Origin: Haloprofundus marisrubri
GTDB taxonomy: Archaea > Halobacteriota > Halobacteria > Halobacteriales > Haloferacaceae
NCBI RefSeq assembly: GCF_001469955.1
Contig: NZ_LOPU01000017.1
Coordinates: forward strand, 61,537 to 125,536
Direction: 5' to 3'
DNA length: 64,000 bases
The notes under the pieces: generated by a model
What the model was told of the DNA's origin: nothing
Seen by the model: only the letters and a program-made list of their open reading frames with translations
Database searches by the model: none
In this document: positions 18,810-27,859 of the stretch, in pieces
Numbering within the stretch: the stretch's first letter is position 1
Layout: each line of letters starts with the position of its first letter
Translations under genes and position numbers: made by a program

Positions 18810-19766
18810 ATGACTGTGGAGCGAGCAGACCAGTCGACCGAAGGCGCATACGCGTCGGTGGCTGACGCGTTCGCCGTCGTCGGCAACGAAACGCGGGTTC
18901 GGATTCTCGAAGAACTGTGGGCCGCCTCGGACCGGCCGCTCGGGTTCGCAGAGCTTCGACGGCGCGTCGGTATGCGTGACCCCGGCCAGTTCTCCTATCA
19001 CCTCAACAAACTCACCGACTACTACGTACGTCGGACGCCCGACGGCTACGACCTTCGGATGGCGGGTGTCAACGTCGTCTGGGCTATCGCGTCTGGACGA
19101 TTCACCGTCGAGACTCACCGTGACCCGTTTCCGGTGGACAGCGACTGTGAGTGGTGTTCGGCGCCGCTCGAAGCGCGCTACGACGACGGACTGCTGTACG
19201 TCGACTGCGTGGACTGCGGCTGGATGCACCAGATGTTCCCGTTTCCCCCCAGTGGTGTCGTTGGACGCACCGACGAGGAACTGGTGACCGTCTCCGACCA
19301 GTTCGCACGCTCGTACTTCACGCTCGTCGCTCGCGATATCTGTCCGAACTGTGCGGCCAGCGGTCGACTTGCTCACCTCGAACACGAACGGGATGCGCCT
19401 CCGGACCTCCGTCGGGAACGCACCGGAGAGAAGGCAGGAACCCACCCTCTCGGTGACGGGTTGGAGCCGGTGATGACGGTCAAGTTCGAGTGTCGCTGTT
19501 GTGGGTTGTGGACTGTCTCGAATCTGGCGACGCTTCTCTTGTACCATCCGACAGTCGTCCAGTTCTACCGCGACCACGGCGTCGATATCGTCGAGATACC
19601 GGTGTGGGAGATAGAGCGTTACGGACGGCGGTCCGAAACGGACGTCGTCTCGATGGACCCCCTCGAACTCACCGTCCGGTTTACCGTGGACGACGAGTCG
19701 CTTTGGGTAACCGTCGATAAATCACTCGGCGCGCTCACCACGCGTCGCGCGCAACTTTCCGGGTGA
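18810..19766 (+). CDS. Winged-helix regulator with zinc-knuckle C-terminal domain
   Basis: Predicted 318 residues. Residues about 15-85 are an ArsR-type winged helix (DAFAVVGNETRVRILEEL ... YHLNKLTDYY). The rest holds three cysteine pairs: CEWC...CVDC, CPNC and CRCC, suggesting zinc sites, ahead of a beta-rich C-terminal domain. It is a haloarchaeal-specific architecture. It is divergent from the citramalate synthase gene (about 180 bases apart), so local regulation of that gene is possible but unproven. Ligand unknown. Confidence 0.85.
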   Translation: MTVERADQSTEGAYASVADAFAVVGNETRVRILEELWAASDRPLGFAELRRRVGMRDPGQFSYHLNKLTDYYVRRTPDGYDLRMAGVNVVWAIASGRFTVETHRDPFPVDSDCEWCSAPLEARYDDGLLYVDCVDCGWMHQMFPFPPSGVVGRTDEELVTVSDQFARSYFTLVARDICPNCAASGRLAHLEHERDAPPDLRRERTGEKAGTHPLGDGLEPVMTVKFECRCCGLWTVSNLATLLLYHPTVVQFYRDHGVDIVEIPVWEIERYGRRSETDVVSMDPLELTVRFTVDDESLWVTVDKSLGALTTRRAQLSG

Positions 19767-19959
19767 CGGTCTGAACGCAGTGGCGTGTCGTTGGCACTCT
19801 CCGACAGTCGACTGAATCTCTCATCTCGTCGTTGTACCGTACAGGCCATCGAACACGAACACGCCGACGAAGGCATCTTCAGGAACGACTGCAAAAATCA
19901 ATTTCAGATGTCACTTGCCATCGCGCTTCACATCTAAACACCCGTCCAGCTTTCGGGAC

Positions 19960-20295
19960 TCATTCGACGAGTTCGACCGAATCGCCCTCCTCGACACCGT
20001 CGGCCGCACCGGCGGGGAGTTCGACGATAGTGTCGGCGGTGCCCCATCCGAGGCCCGTCCACCCGGAGAGTCGGGCGTGTTTGGTCACCTCACCGTCGAC
20101 TATCCAGAGCGCATCGATGGGAAACGGAACGAACAGCATGTGGAGACTCCGGCGTTCGGCCTCGTCGAACCGGAAGACGAGCGCGTAGTCGTCGGGAACC
20201 GACCGTCGAAACATCAGGCCACGACTCTGCTCGAAGAAGGAATCCGCGAACTCGACGGTGCTCGCTATCGGCCGGTTCTCGTGAACGAGTTGCAC
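19960..20295 (-). CDS. DUF192 family protein
   Basis: 111 residues with the DUF192 signature: RGLMFRRSVPDDYALVF, then HMLFVPFPIDALWIVDGEV and the terminal VELPAG. DUF192 proteins form a small beta barrel, often exported in bacteria; this one lacks a signal peptide. Function is unknown throughout the family. ATG start at 20295; it is convergent with the upstream regulator gene. Confidence 0.88.
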   Translation of the reverse strand: MQLVHENRPIASTVEFADSFFEQSRGLMFRRSVPDDYALVFRFDEAERRSLHMLFVPFPIDALWIVDGEVTKHARLSGWTGLGWGTADTIVELPAGAADGVEEGDSVELVE

Positions 20296-20351
20296 GACTC
20301 GGCGTTACGACGGAACGATAAAAATATGTGAGATTCGTTCGGCAGAGAACG

Positions 20352-20705
20352 TTACCGCATGCCGGCCGCGAGCGTCCGCCGCCCGCCGCCGTCTTTCTGC
20401 TCGTAGACGGTGATTCGGCCGTGGCTCTCGACGACGATGGTGTAGCTGAGTGCCTCGAACGCGACGGAACCGCCGAGACTCGTTTTCTCGGTCCCGGCGA
20501 AGAGGTTGTTCAGCGCGTCGGGGTTGATAGATTCGTGCATGAAGGGGTCCAAGTCGAGCGGGTCGACACCCTCGACGGCCGCTATCGCGTCGATGACAGC
20601 GAACGAGAGGTCGGTTTCGCTGGGGTCGACGATAGCTTCGTGTTGTTGTCGATAGCGGTCCGTGTCGTAGGAGTGCCCGGTGTGAGATGGTGAGTGGTCT
20701 GTCAT
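20352..20705 (-). CDS. HalOD1 output-domain protein
   Basis: From ATG 20705, 117 residues with the HalOD1 pattern: an IVDPSETDLSFAVIDAIA helix, DPLDLDPFMHE, then beta strands (SVAFEALSYTIVVES, RITVYEQ). HalOD1 is a haloarchaeal output module in signalling proteins, here as a stand-alone protein. A longer start at 20765 is open but less typical. It follows the DUF192 gene's start by about 57 bases on the same strand, so they may share a transcript. Confidence 0.82.
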   Translation of the reverse strand: MTDHSPSHTGHSYDTDRYRQQHEAIVDPSETDLSFAVIDAIAAVEGVDPLDLDPFMHESINPDALNNLFAGTEKTSLGGSVAFEALSYTIVVESHGRITVYEQKDGGGRRTLAAGMR

Positions 20706-20941
20706 GGATAGGTTCTCGCGCCCGTGCTGGCATCCGCGACCAGCAGTATTTTGGTTGTAATCCATCTACCAACATCCGGGCTTTTCAAACTACCGTTTCA
20801 TAGACGACCGTTCGGAACTTAGTTTATACACGATTGTAGACTCGAATAAGTCTCATCCAACGAGTTTCTTCGAATCTGTTCAGTCCGCTCGCGCGCGAGC
20901 AAACGTCGAACGTACAAGTGAGAGCGGCCCGAGTCGCCGAC

Positions 20942-21496
20942 ATGGAGAAGACGCCGAAAGGGACGTCCGTCGGCGTAGACGACCCCTACGAGTTCGCGGG
21001 CCGATGCGACCACCTGACCGGCGACGGCCGGTGTCGCTACGCACTTTCGCACGCGGGTGACGACCCCGAGTTCGCCCGCGCGCGCCGCGCCGACGACTAT
21101 CGCTGTCTCGTTGGCGAAGAAGGCTGCGAGTGGCGCGACTGTCCACAGTACCGTTCGACGACCGATGGCCGCGAATGCGTCCGGTGTGACCTGCCCGAAA
21201 TTCGGATGGCACACCAGTCGTCGGCGCGTCCGTTGTTGGAGGAACACCACCTCTCGTACCACGGCGGTGGTGACAACAGCGACGGAGACGACGCCGACCC
21301 GAACCACGAAATCACGGTGTCGCTGTGTCGGTGGTGTCACGCGAAAGTCCACAACTCCTTCGCCCGCGTCGACGACGACGTGAACCCCGACGCCGAAGCG
21401 TTGGCCGCGCGCGAACAGCGCCGCAGCGAGGAACAGGCCGAGTTCGGGTTTCAGTCCGCGAGCGAGCGGTTCGAGCGCGGTTCTGAGGACGCCTGA
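20942..21496 (+). CDS. HNH-like zinc-binding protein
   Basis: Starting at ATG 20942, 184 residues. The C-terminal half has an HNH-endonuclease-like core, EEHHLSYH ... LCRWCHAKVHN, with an N-terminal set of cysteines (RCDHLTGDGRCRY, CEWRDCPQY, CVRC) that may form a second zinc site. Haloarchaeal relatives are annotated as a DUF family (possibly DUF7097, from memory) and the nuclease activity is untested. It might act on damaged or foreign DNA; no defence genes sit beside it. Confidence 0.75.
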   Translation: MEKTPKGTSVGVDDPYEFAGRCDHLTGDGRCRYALSHAGDDPEFARARRADDYRCLVGEEGCEWRDCPQYRSTTDGRECVRCDLPEIRMAHQSSARPLLEEHHLSYHGGGDNSDGDDADPNHEITVSLCRWCHAKVHNSFARVDDDVNPDAEALAAREQRRSEEQAEFGFQSASERFERGSEDA

Positions 21497-21551
21497 GTTC
21501 GGGCGACGCCCAATGCACGAACGTGCTTACTTCGACCCGAGTCCGATTCGC

Positions 21552-21557
21552 TTTTAG
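21552..21557 (+). promoter_or_regulatory. TATA box of guaA
   Basis: TTTTAG is about 26 bases before the ATG at 21580, consistent with a leaderless transcript. Confidence 0.55.
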
Positions 21558-21579
21558 GCTCGTCGGTCCAACCCCGGCT

Positions 21580-22131
21580 ATGACCAGAATCGTCGTCATC
21601 GACAACCACGGGCAGTTCACACATCTGGAGCAGCGAGCCTTGCGGGACGCGGGCGTCGACACCGAACTCGTCGACAACGACACCCCTCCAGAGGAAATCG
21701 ACGCGGACGGCGTCGTCCTCTCCGGTGGTCCTGACGCCGACCGGGCGGGACGCTCGGCGGAGTTTCTCGACATCGACGTTCCTGTTCTCGGCATCTGTCT
21801 CGGGATGCAGATTATGGCCAGTGAACTCGGCGGCCGCGTCGGCTCCGGCGACTACGGCGGCTACGCCGACGTAACCGTCGACATTCTCGACGACGACGAC
21901 CCGCTCGTCGGCTCGCTCGCGCCCGAGACTCGTGTCTGGGCGAGCCACGCCGACGAGGTGAAAGAACTCCCAGACGGGTTCACCCACACCGCGACGAGCG
22001 ACGTCTGCGGCATCGAAGCGATGAGCGACGCCGACCGCGACCTCTACGGCGTCCAGTGGCACCCCGAAGTCGCTCACACCGAACGCGGCGAGGAAGTGTT
22101 CGAGAACTTCATCGCCCGTTGCGAACGCTGA
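21580..22131 (+). CDS. guaA: GMP synthase glutaminase subunit A
   Basis: The 183-residue class I glutamine amidotransferase of archaeal two-subunit GMP synthase. It passes ammonia from glutamine to the ATP-pyrophosphatase subunit for XMP to GMP. The catalytic triad is visible as Cys73 (GICLGMQ), His161 and Glu163 (WHPEV). The size equals other archaeal GuaA1 proteins. ATG at 21580 sits just behind a TATA box; earlier in-frame starts would lack this. The partner subunit is not in the window. Confidence 0.95.
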   Translation: MTRIVVIDNHGQFTHLEQRALRDAGVDTELVDNDTPPEEIDADGVVLSGGPDADRAGRSAEFLDIDVPVLGICLGMQIMASELGGRVGSGDYGGYADVTVDILDDDDPLVGSLAPETRVWASHADEVKELPDGFTHTATSDVCGIEAMSDADRDLYGVQWHPEVAHTERGEEVFENFIARCER

Positions 22132-22158
22132 ACCAACCGAAAACCGGTCGAAAATCGA

Positions 22159-22202
22159 CCGAGAACTGGCCGAGAACTGGCCGAGAACTGGCCGAGAACT
22201 GG
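22159..22202 (+). repeat. Four tandem copies of an 11-bp unit
   Basis: CCGAGAACTGG is repeated four times exactly, followed by a partial CCGAGAG, between guaA and the DUF2070 gene. It lies in the 3' flank of guaA. It has no spacers and is too short to be a CRISPR. Confidence 0.9.
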
Positions 22203-22277
22203 CCGAGAGTAGACCGCCAGACGGCGCCGAGAGTGACAGACGTAGAGACAGTCCACACAGCGAAACAAGTAGCGAGG

Positions 22278-22283
22278 TTTTAG
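22278..22283 (+). promoter_or_regulatory. TATA box of the DUF2070 gene
   Basis: TTTTAG is located 28 bases upstream of the ATG at 22309. Confidence 0.55.
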
Positions 22284-22308
22284 GAGTCGCGCACACAACC
22301 TCGTCGGC

Positions 22309-24321
22309 ATGACAGCGTCGCAGAGCAACCTCGCCGGCTTGTCGCGGTTCATCTTCCGCGCGCCGTCGTGGTACGCGAGCCTCGGGTTCGCGTTGCTCAT
22401 CGCCGCCATCGCCGGAGTCGGCGCGTTCGACTCCGGCCTCCGCGAGGGGACGTGGCGGGGTCTATTCTTCGTCGGTAAAGACGCCTGGGAGGGTATCTTC
22501 TTCGTCGGGATTCCCACCGTCGTCGCCAGTGTCGCAACCACCGGTGTCGACCGGTTTCTCGGCGGCCGACTGACGCCGAACCGGTCGTCGCTTCTGGCGT
22601 TGGCCTGCGAAATCGTTCTCGTCGGTCTGCTCACCGTCGGCGCAATCGTTGCCGTGTTCGCCTCGCTCGACCAGCGGTTCGTCTACAACGTGCTCGTCGT
22701 TGCACTCGCGTCTATCTTCGCGCTCCGCTTGCTCGTCATCATGGCCGTCTCTCGGTCGTCGATTCTCGTCGCGTCGATTCCGGCGAGCATCCAGACGGTC
22801 GTCTCGGCGTTGCTGCTGTTCGTTTACAGCGGGACGCTCAGCTATCTGGAAGTCGGCGGCCCGATTCTCGACGCCTACCTGATGCCGTACTTCGCTCGCT
22901 CCGAGCAAGCGCCCGACGTCGTCTCGGCGCTCACGCCGAACCACTTCGTCCTTCTCGGCGTTATGTGCGTTATCTACGCGACGAGCGTCTACGCCTTCCT
23001 CGAAGTCATCGACCGCCCGTGGCGCAACAGCCTCGGCGTCTCCGTCTTGGACTTCATCCGCGGCTTCATCGGTCACATCGCCGAAGGCTCCCGGGAACTG
23101 GAGGACTTCTTCGAGCAACTCGGACAGGAGGCCGTCGTTCCCGTCACCGTCCTCGCGTTCCGCGACGAGAACGGCGACGAGAAAGCCCAGTTCGTCCTCC
23201 CGATGATTCATCCCGGCCCGATGGGCGAAATCGGCGGCGGCAACTTCCCCGAACGCGTCGCCCGTCGCAGCGAGGGACTCGCGTTCCCGCCGCACGCCAC
23301 CGCGGGCCACGACTTCAACCTCGTCACCGAACGCGAGGTCGACACCATCCTCGACGCCGCCGAGAACGCCCACGAGCGCATCGAGTACAGCGCGGAAGCG
23401 ACGAAGAGCGCCAGCGTCGACTCCGGTGAGGCGAAACTGCTCGGCCAGCGCTTCGGCGACGATGCGCTCGTCGTCTCGACGTTCGCGCCGAACTTCGCCG
23501 ACGACGTGGAGTACTCCGTCGGCCTCTCGGCGGCGACGGAGGCGCGCACCAGCGGACTGGGCGACGTGCTGCTCGTCGACGCGCACAACTGTAACAACGG
23601 ACTCGAAGGACCCGACTTGGGTCACGTCACGCCCGGCAGTCGGCGCTCCTTCGACATGATTCGCGGCGCGGGCGCTGTCGGCCGGGCGCTGTCGGACGCC
23701 GACACCGACCAACTGCGTCTCGGGACCGCCTCCGACCCGACCGAGTGGACGCCGCGGGAGGGAATCGGTCCACTCGGCATCCGCGTCGCCGTCTCGGAGG
23801 TCGACGGCCAGCGGACGGCGTACGTCCTCGTCGACGGCAACAACATGGAACCGGGACTGCGCGACGAAATCGTCTCGGACCTCTGTGAGACCGTCGAATC
23901 GACGACGCCCGAGGACCCCGAGGTCGTCAGCGCGCCGAGTACGCAGAGCGGCGGCGCGGACCCGGCGAAAGCCGAACGCGTCGTCAGCGACGGCGGCGGC
24001 CTCGTCGACACGGCGGAAGTGATGACCACCGACACCCACATCGTCAACACGGTGAAAGCCGACAACCAGGTCGGCGCGGTCATCGACCACGACGAACTCC
24101 GCTCGCTGATTCGGCGTCTCGTCTCGGAGGCGGCCGCCGACTGCGAACCCGTTGAAGCCGGCATGGCCGTCGAACACGCCGAAGTAACCGTCTTCGGCAA
24201 CGACCGGACGGAGACGCTCGCCAGTCACGCCAACGTCGCCGTCTCCATGGGCGGGGCGTTCGCCGCCGCCATCGCCTGCGCGACGATTCTCGTGAGCATT
24301 CTCATCTTCTTCCTCGCCTGA
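22309..24321 (+). CDS. DUF2070 family membrane protein
   Basis: A 670-residue archaeal protein: seven or eight hydrophobic helices in residues 20-245, a large soluble domain (about 260-640) with motifs MIHPGPMGEIGGGNFPE, PHATAGHDFN and DAHNCNNG, and a last helix at the extreme C-terminus (AAIACATILVSILIFFLA). The conserved His/Asn-rich soluble motifs look like an enzyme active site, but the family has no assigned activity. GC use is typical of the genome. Confidence 0.88.
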   Translation: MTASQSNLAGLSRFIFRAPSWYASLGFALLIAAIAGVGAFDSGLREGTWRGLFFVGKDAWEGIFFVGIPTVVASVATTGVDRFLGGRLTPNRSSLLALACEIVLVGLLTVGAIVAVFASLDQRFVYNVLVVALASIFALRLLVIMAVSRSSILVASIPASIQTVVSALLLFVYSGTLSYLEVGGPILDAYLMPYFARSEQAPDVVSALTPNHFVLLGVMCVIYATSVYAFLEVIDRPWRNSLGVSVLDFIRGFIGHIAEGSRELEDFFEQLGQEAVVPVTVLAFRDENGDEKAQFVLPMIHPGPMGEIGGGNFPERVARRSEGLAFPPHATAGHDFNLVTEREVDTILDAAENAHERIEYSAEATKSASVDSGEAKLLGQRFGDDALVVSTFAPNFADDVEYSVGLSAATEARTSGLGDVLLVDAHNCNNGLEGPDLGHVTPGSRRSFDMIRGAGAVGRALSDADTDQLRLGTASDPTEWTPREGIGPLGIRVAVSEVDGQRTAYVLVDGNNMEPGLRDEIVSDLCETVESTTPEDPEVVSAPSTQSGGADPAKAERVVSDGGGLVDTAEVMTTDTHIVNTVKADNQVGAVIDHDELRSLIRRLVSEAAADCEPVEAGMAVEHAEVTVFGNDRTETLASHANVAVSMGGAFAAAIACATILVSILIFFLA

Positions 24322-24383
24322 ACGGGTCGTCGTCCGTCGGTGTCCGTCCTCGTTCGGATTCGCCGCTCGCTCTCCGCACTGTC

Positions 24384-27113
24384 TCAGTCGACGAACTCCA
24401 CGACACCTCGGGTTCCGTCGACGCGGAGTCGCTGACCCGTCTCGATGGTTCGGGTCGCACGCGGCACCGACACCACCGCCGGGAGGCCGTACTCGCGGGC
24501 GACGAGCGCACCGTGGCTCATCCGGCCGCCGACTTCGACGACCATCCCCGCGGCGTTGAGAAACAGCGGCGTCCATCCGGGGTCCGCAGAGGGGGCGACG
24601 AGAATCTCTCCCTTCTCGATGGTCTCTTTCGTGGGGTCGCGGACGACGCGGGCGACGCCTTCGACGACGCCGCCGGAGACGCCGGTTCCCACGAGCGCTC
24701 CCGCCGGAACGTCGTCGCGGGAGACGACCGGGTTCGGTGCTTCGCCCTCGCTGGTTAGTATCGGCGGCGCGTCCATGGCGGCGTGTCGCTCGAACTCGGC
24801 GCGCCGGGCGGCGATATCGACGGAGAGCGATTCCCCTTCCGAGGCGGCGAGCAGTTCGTCACGCCGGAGGAACCAGACGTCGTCGACCTCGTCCAAGCGG
24901 CCGTCGGCGACGAGCGACTCACCGGCTTCGAGAAGCACCTCGCGCCACGCGGCAAAGAGATGCGCAACGCCCTGCTTGGGGTACTCCCGCGTCTGGATGT
25001 AGCCGCGGTACGTCGTGAGCAACTGTCTGAGAACCCGTCTCCGAATCGGACCCAACACTCCGTGGTCGACCCGGTTTTCGAGTCGGTCGGCCGCCTCGGC
25101 CGCCTCGCGTTCCATCCGTCGAAGATGTTCGTGGTGGTCGCCGCTTTCTCCGTGTTCGAGGTTCGCCCGTACCGTCGCCAGCAATCCGGAGGGGTCTTCG
25201 CGCCACCGCGGCCGACTGATGTCTATCTCGCCGGTCCCGCGGTGGCCGAACTCGCGGAGATACTCGTCGAACGCGTCGCAGAACGCCTCGCCGCCGTCGT
25301 ACTCGTGGAGTTCGTCGAGCGACGCGCCCTCTCGGAGCGCGTCGGCGACTTGCGGGTGTTCGCGCGCGAGGTCCGCGAGGTCGCCGAGTCCGAGGTTGAG
25401 TCGCGTCACCAGTTCGGCCGGGAAACCCCTGCCGACGGCGTTCACGTCGTCGGCCGCCTCTGCCGCGAACCGACGTCGGAGCCAACTGTCGACGAGCAGC
25501 GCCGCGTACAGCGGCCCGATTCGCGGAAGCGACCCGAACTGGTCGACCACCGCGTAGAGGTCGAACGGCGTCCGAACCCGTTCGACGAACGGTTCCGTCT
25601 GCTCGATTTCGTCGGCCGTCTCGACGCCCCAGACCGTCCACAGCGCCTCCTCGTAGCGCGGTGGCTCCGGGTCGCCGACGAACGCCCCGAAGAATCCGGC
25701 GAGCGTGAGTCGAACCAACGGGTAGCCCCGTCGAAGGCCCGCCCAGACACGGCCGGCGACACGCGGTAGCGATGTGGCCCGTTCTCGGCGCGACCGTTCG
25801 GTTCGGAACTCGTCGCCGCGGCGTGCGAGCAGGTCGGTGAGCGCGACCGACATCGGTTCGCTTATCGAACCGAGAAACTCGGGAACGTCGTCGCGGAGCG
25901 CGTCGATTCGGAGCACGTTCGTGATGTCGACGTAGACGCGGCCGCCGGCCTCGACGCCCCACGAGCTCTCCGAGTCGAACCCGAACGCCGCCAGCGACGA
26001 CTCCGCGTACGAGAGCCACACGTCTCTGACCAGCGGCGGCATCGCTTCGGGCAACGCCTGTGCGTGGCCGACGCTGTAGTAGACGTGGAGTCGGTCGTCT
26101 GCGGGCGCGGGCGAGGGAACCGGAAACAGTGACGTGATGGGCCGCGACTGGAGAACGAACAGGTCGCCGTCGGCGAAACACCACTCGATATCCTGTGGCG
26201 ACTCGAACAGCGCCTCGATTTCGGCTCCGGTTTCGACGAGCGTTCGGACGTCGTCGTCGGTGAGTGCGCGGTCGTCAGGGGCGCTACGGTCGCCTCGTTC
26301 GTCGACCGCGCGGTCGACTCGTTCGACCCCGCCGCCGGTGGCCGGTCTAACGGCGACTGTCTGCACTCCGGCTTGGTAATCGAGTATCTCTCCAGTCTCC
26401 CTATCGACTCGGACGCTGTCGGCGCTCACCTCTCCTGAAACGAGCGCTTCGCCGAGTCCGACTCCGGCCTCGATAGCGGCGACGCGGCGGTTACCGGTCG
26501 TCGGGTCGGCAGTGAAGAGGATACCGGAACTGTCGGCGTCGACCATCCGCTGGACGAGGACCGCGATGGAGACGCTCTCGTGGTCGATGCCGTTTCGCGC
26601 CCGGTAGGCGATAGCGCGGTCGGTGAACAGACTCGCCATGCAGTCGCGGACCCGTTCTTCGAGTCTCTCTTCGGGGACGTTGAGATACGTCTCCTGTTGG
26701 CCGGCAAAGGAGGCGTCCGGAAGGTCTTCGGCGGTTGCGCTCGACCGAACCGCAAAGGAGGTCGCCTCGTCCTCGTCGGCCACCGCTCGCTCGATGGCCT
26801 CTCGAAGTGCTGCGGGAATCGGCCGTGCCCGAATCAAATCGCGAAGATACTCTCCAGCCTGCGCGAGCGCGTCGGTTTCCGCCGGGTCGAGGTCCGACAG
26901 CGCGCGAACCGCCGTTCGAATCGTCTCGTCGTCGACTAACGTACGATAGGCGGCCGTCGTCACGCAGAATCCCCCGGGAACCGGAATCCCGGCGGTGACG
27001 AGTCGGGCGACGTTCGCGCTCTTGCCGCCAACCAGTGTTCGGTCCGTCGCCGACGGGTCCGCCAAGTCGACGACGAACGGGTCGCTGTGCGCCGTGTGTT
27101 TCGTCTCGTTCAT
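24384..27113 (-). CDS. Rifampicin-phosphotransferase-like PEP/pyruvate-binding protein
   Basis: Predicted 909 residues. The N-terminus (about 1-330) is the PEP-synthase ATP-binding domain (LVGGKSANVARL, ITVPGGFCVT-like GIPVPGGFCVTT, SSATAEDLP). A long middle domain follows, and the C-terminus is the swivelling phosphohistidine domain with GGRMSHGALV (His867). The PEP-binding TIM barrel of true PEP synthase is absent, since the protein ends 42 residues after the histidine. This order matches rifampicin phosphotransferase and its relatives. Archaeal RNA polymerase is naturally rifampicin-insensitive, so another small molecule is the likely substrate. Confidence 0.82.
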   Translation of the reverse strand: MNETKHTAHSDPFVVDLADPSATDRTLVGGKSANVARLVTAGIPVPGGFCVTTAAYRTLVDDETIRTAVRALSDLDPAETDALAQAGEYLRDLIRARPIPAALREAIERAVADEDEATSFAVRSSATAEDLPDASFAGQQETYLNVPEERLEERVRDCMASLFTDRAIAYRARNGIDHESVSIAVLVQRMVDADSSGILFTADPTTGNRRVAAIEAGVGLGEALVSGEVSADSVRVDRETGEILDYQAGVQTVAVRPATGGGVERVDRAVDERGDRSAPDDRALTDDDVRTLVETGAEIEALFESPQDIEWCFADGDLFVLQSRPITSLFPVPSPAPADDRLHVYYSVGHAQALPEAMPPLVRDVWLSYAESSLAAFGFDSESSWGVEAGGRVYVDITNVLRIDALRDDVPEFLGSISEPMSVALTDLLARRGDEFRTERSRRERATSLPRVAGRVWAGLRRGYPLVRLTLAGFFGAFVGDPEPPRYEEALWTVWGVETADEIEQTEPFVERVRTPFDLYAVVDQFGSLPRIGPLYAALLVDSWLRRRFAAEAADDVNAVGRGFPAELVTRLNLGLGDLADLAREHPQVADALREGASLDELHEYDGGEAFCDAFDEYLREFGHRGTGEIDISRPRWREDPSGLLATVRANLEHGESGDHHEHLRRMEREAAEAADRLENRVDHGVLGPIRRRVLRQLLTTYRGYIQTREYPKQGVAHLFAAWREVLLEAGESLVADGRLDEVDDVWFLRRDELLAASEGESLSVDIAARRAEFERHAAMDAPPILTSEGEAPNPVVSRDDVPAGALVGTGVSGGVVEGVARVVRDPTKETIEKGEILVAPSADPGWTPLFLNAAGMVVEVGGRMSHGALVAREYGLPAVVSVPRATRTIETGQRLRVDGTRGVVEFVD

Positions 27114-27311
27114 CTCACATCACCGACTCAGTTCGTGTCGGATTCGGTCCGTCCGAGTCGCCGCCGCTCGACGCTTCCGTTTCCGGTCGCTGCGGCAGAC
27201 CCGAACGGACTGACTCGACTGCTGCGTTCGTAGCTACTGGAGCGACTGCCGTGACGGAGTCGAGCGATGCCACTGTTCGTCCCGCCGGTGTTCGGCGTCG
27301 GCGATACGCGT

Positions 27312-27521
27312 TCACTGACCGAGTCGAAGCGTTCGCGTTCGAATCTCGCCGCAACTCGGACAAATGTGGCGGTACAACACCTGCGAACCGGTCGTTCGGG
27401 CGGTCCACTGCCCTTCCTCGTCTCGGTATCCACACTGGGGACACCGCAAGTCGACACGGTTGTAGTGCGACCGCAGTCTGTCTAACGCCGTCGTCCCGCT
27501 CCTCCGGCCTCCGGTAGCCAT
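27312..27521 (-). CDS. Small CPxCG zinc-ribbon protein
   Basis: A 69-residue protein with two CPxCG knuckles (RCPQCGYR and ICPSCGEIR) spaced about 26 residues, the typical haloarchaeal zinc-ribbon pattern. A short ATTAACAC/GTTAAC AT-rich patch lies immediately upstream. It is the last gene of the prefoldin/RpoP group on this strand, 70 bases beyond DUF3194. Probably a regulatory or adaptor protein. Confidence 0.78.
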   Translation of the reverse strand: MATGGRRSGTTALDRLRSHYNRVDLRCPQCGYRDEEGQWTARTTGSQVLYRHICPSCGEIRTRTLRLGQ

Positions 27522-27592
27522 GTGTTAACTATTAACACTGTGGCTGCTTAGCTGTTCGCCTCGGCGGAACTGTTTGGAAAGAAATGAGTCGG

Positions 27593-27859
27593 TTACTCCG
27601 ACGACGATTCGGCGGACGCGAACAGGTCGTCGACGGCGTCGCGCGCCGCAAGCGCTGCCTCGTCGGCGACAGCCTCCGGGTCGGTCTCGTCGGCGGGCGC
27701 GTTCAGATACACGTCCACGTCCAAGACTCCGTCCTCGAAGGTGACCGTGACGTCCATGTCGCGCACGTTCGACTGCTTGTAGTGCGTGAAGATGACGCCT
27801 TCGGCGGCGTCAGCGGCCGTCTGGACGACTTCTTCGTCGGTCGGTTCCTCGCTTGTCAT
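27593..27859 (-). CDS. DUF3194 family protein
   Basis: An acidic 88-residue protein (EEVVQTAADAAEGVIF ... MDVTVTFEDGVLDVDVYL) matching DUF3194, a small alpha/beta family almost always next to prefoldin beta in archaea. It starts at the base after the pfdB stop. The constant linkage suggests a job with the chaperone or the translation machinery. Confidence 0.85.
   Translation of the reverse strand: MTSEEPTDEEVVQTAADAAEGVIFTHYKQSNVRDMDVTVTFEDGVLDVDVYLNAPADETDPEAVADEAALAARDAVDDLFASAESSSE

Noticed and set aside
18552..19577. 341-codon minus-strand frame over the winged-helix gene
   Set aside because: It is mostly antisense to the regulator gene; only its last codons matter, as the out-of-frame leader of the synthase.
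20706..20941. Possible small gene in the gap between HalOD1 and HNH-like genes
   Set aside because: No frame longer than a few codons with suitable composition; AT-rich patches suggest promoters only.
22462..24576. 704-codon minus-strand frame opposite the DUF2070 gene
   Set aside because: Arg/Asp/Val-rich shadow of the real gene; no domain and no plausible start.
24384..27113. True phosphoenolpyruvate synthase
   Set aside because: The protein ends 42 residues after the phosphohistidine, so the PEP-binding barrel is missing.
27128..27457. Minus-strand frame between the phosphotransferase-like and zinc-ribbon genes
   Set aside because: Overlaps the zinc-ribbon gene in another frame and shows a Ser/Arg/Thr-rich composition typical of shadows.
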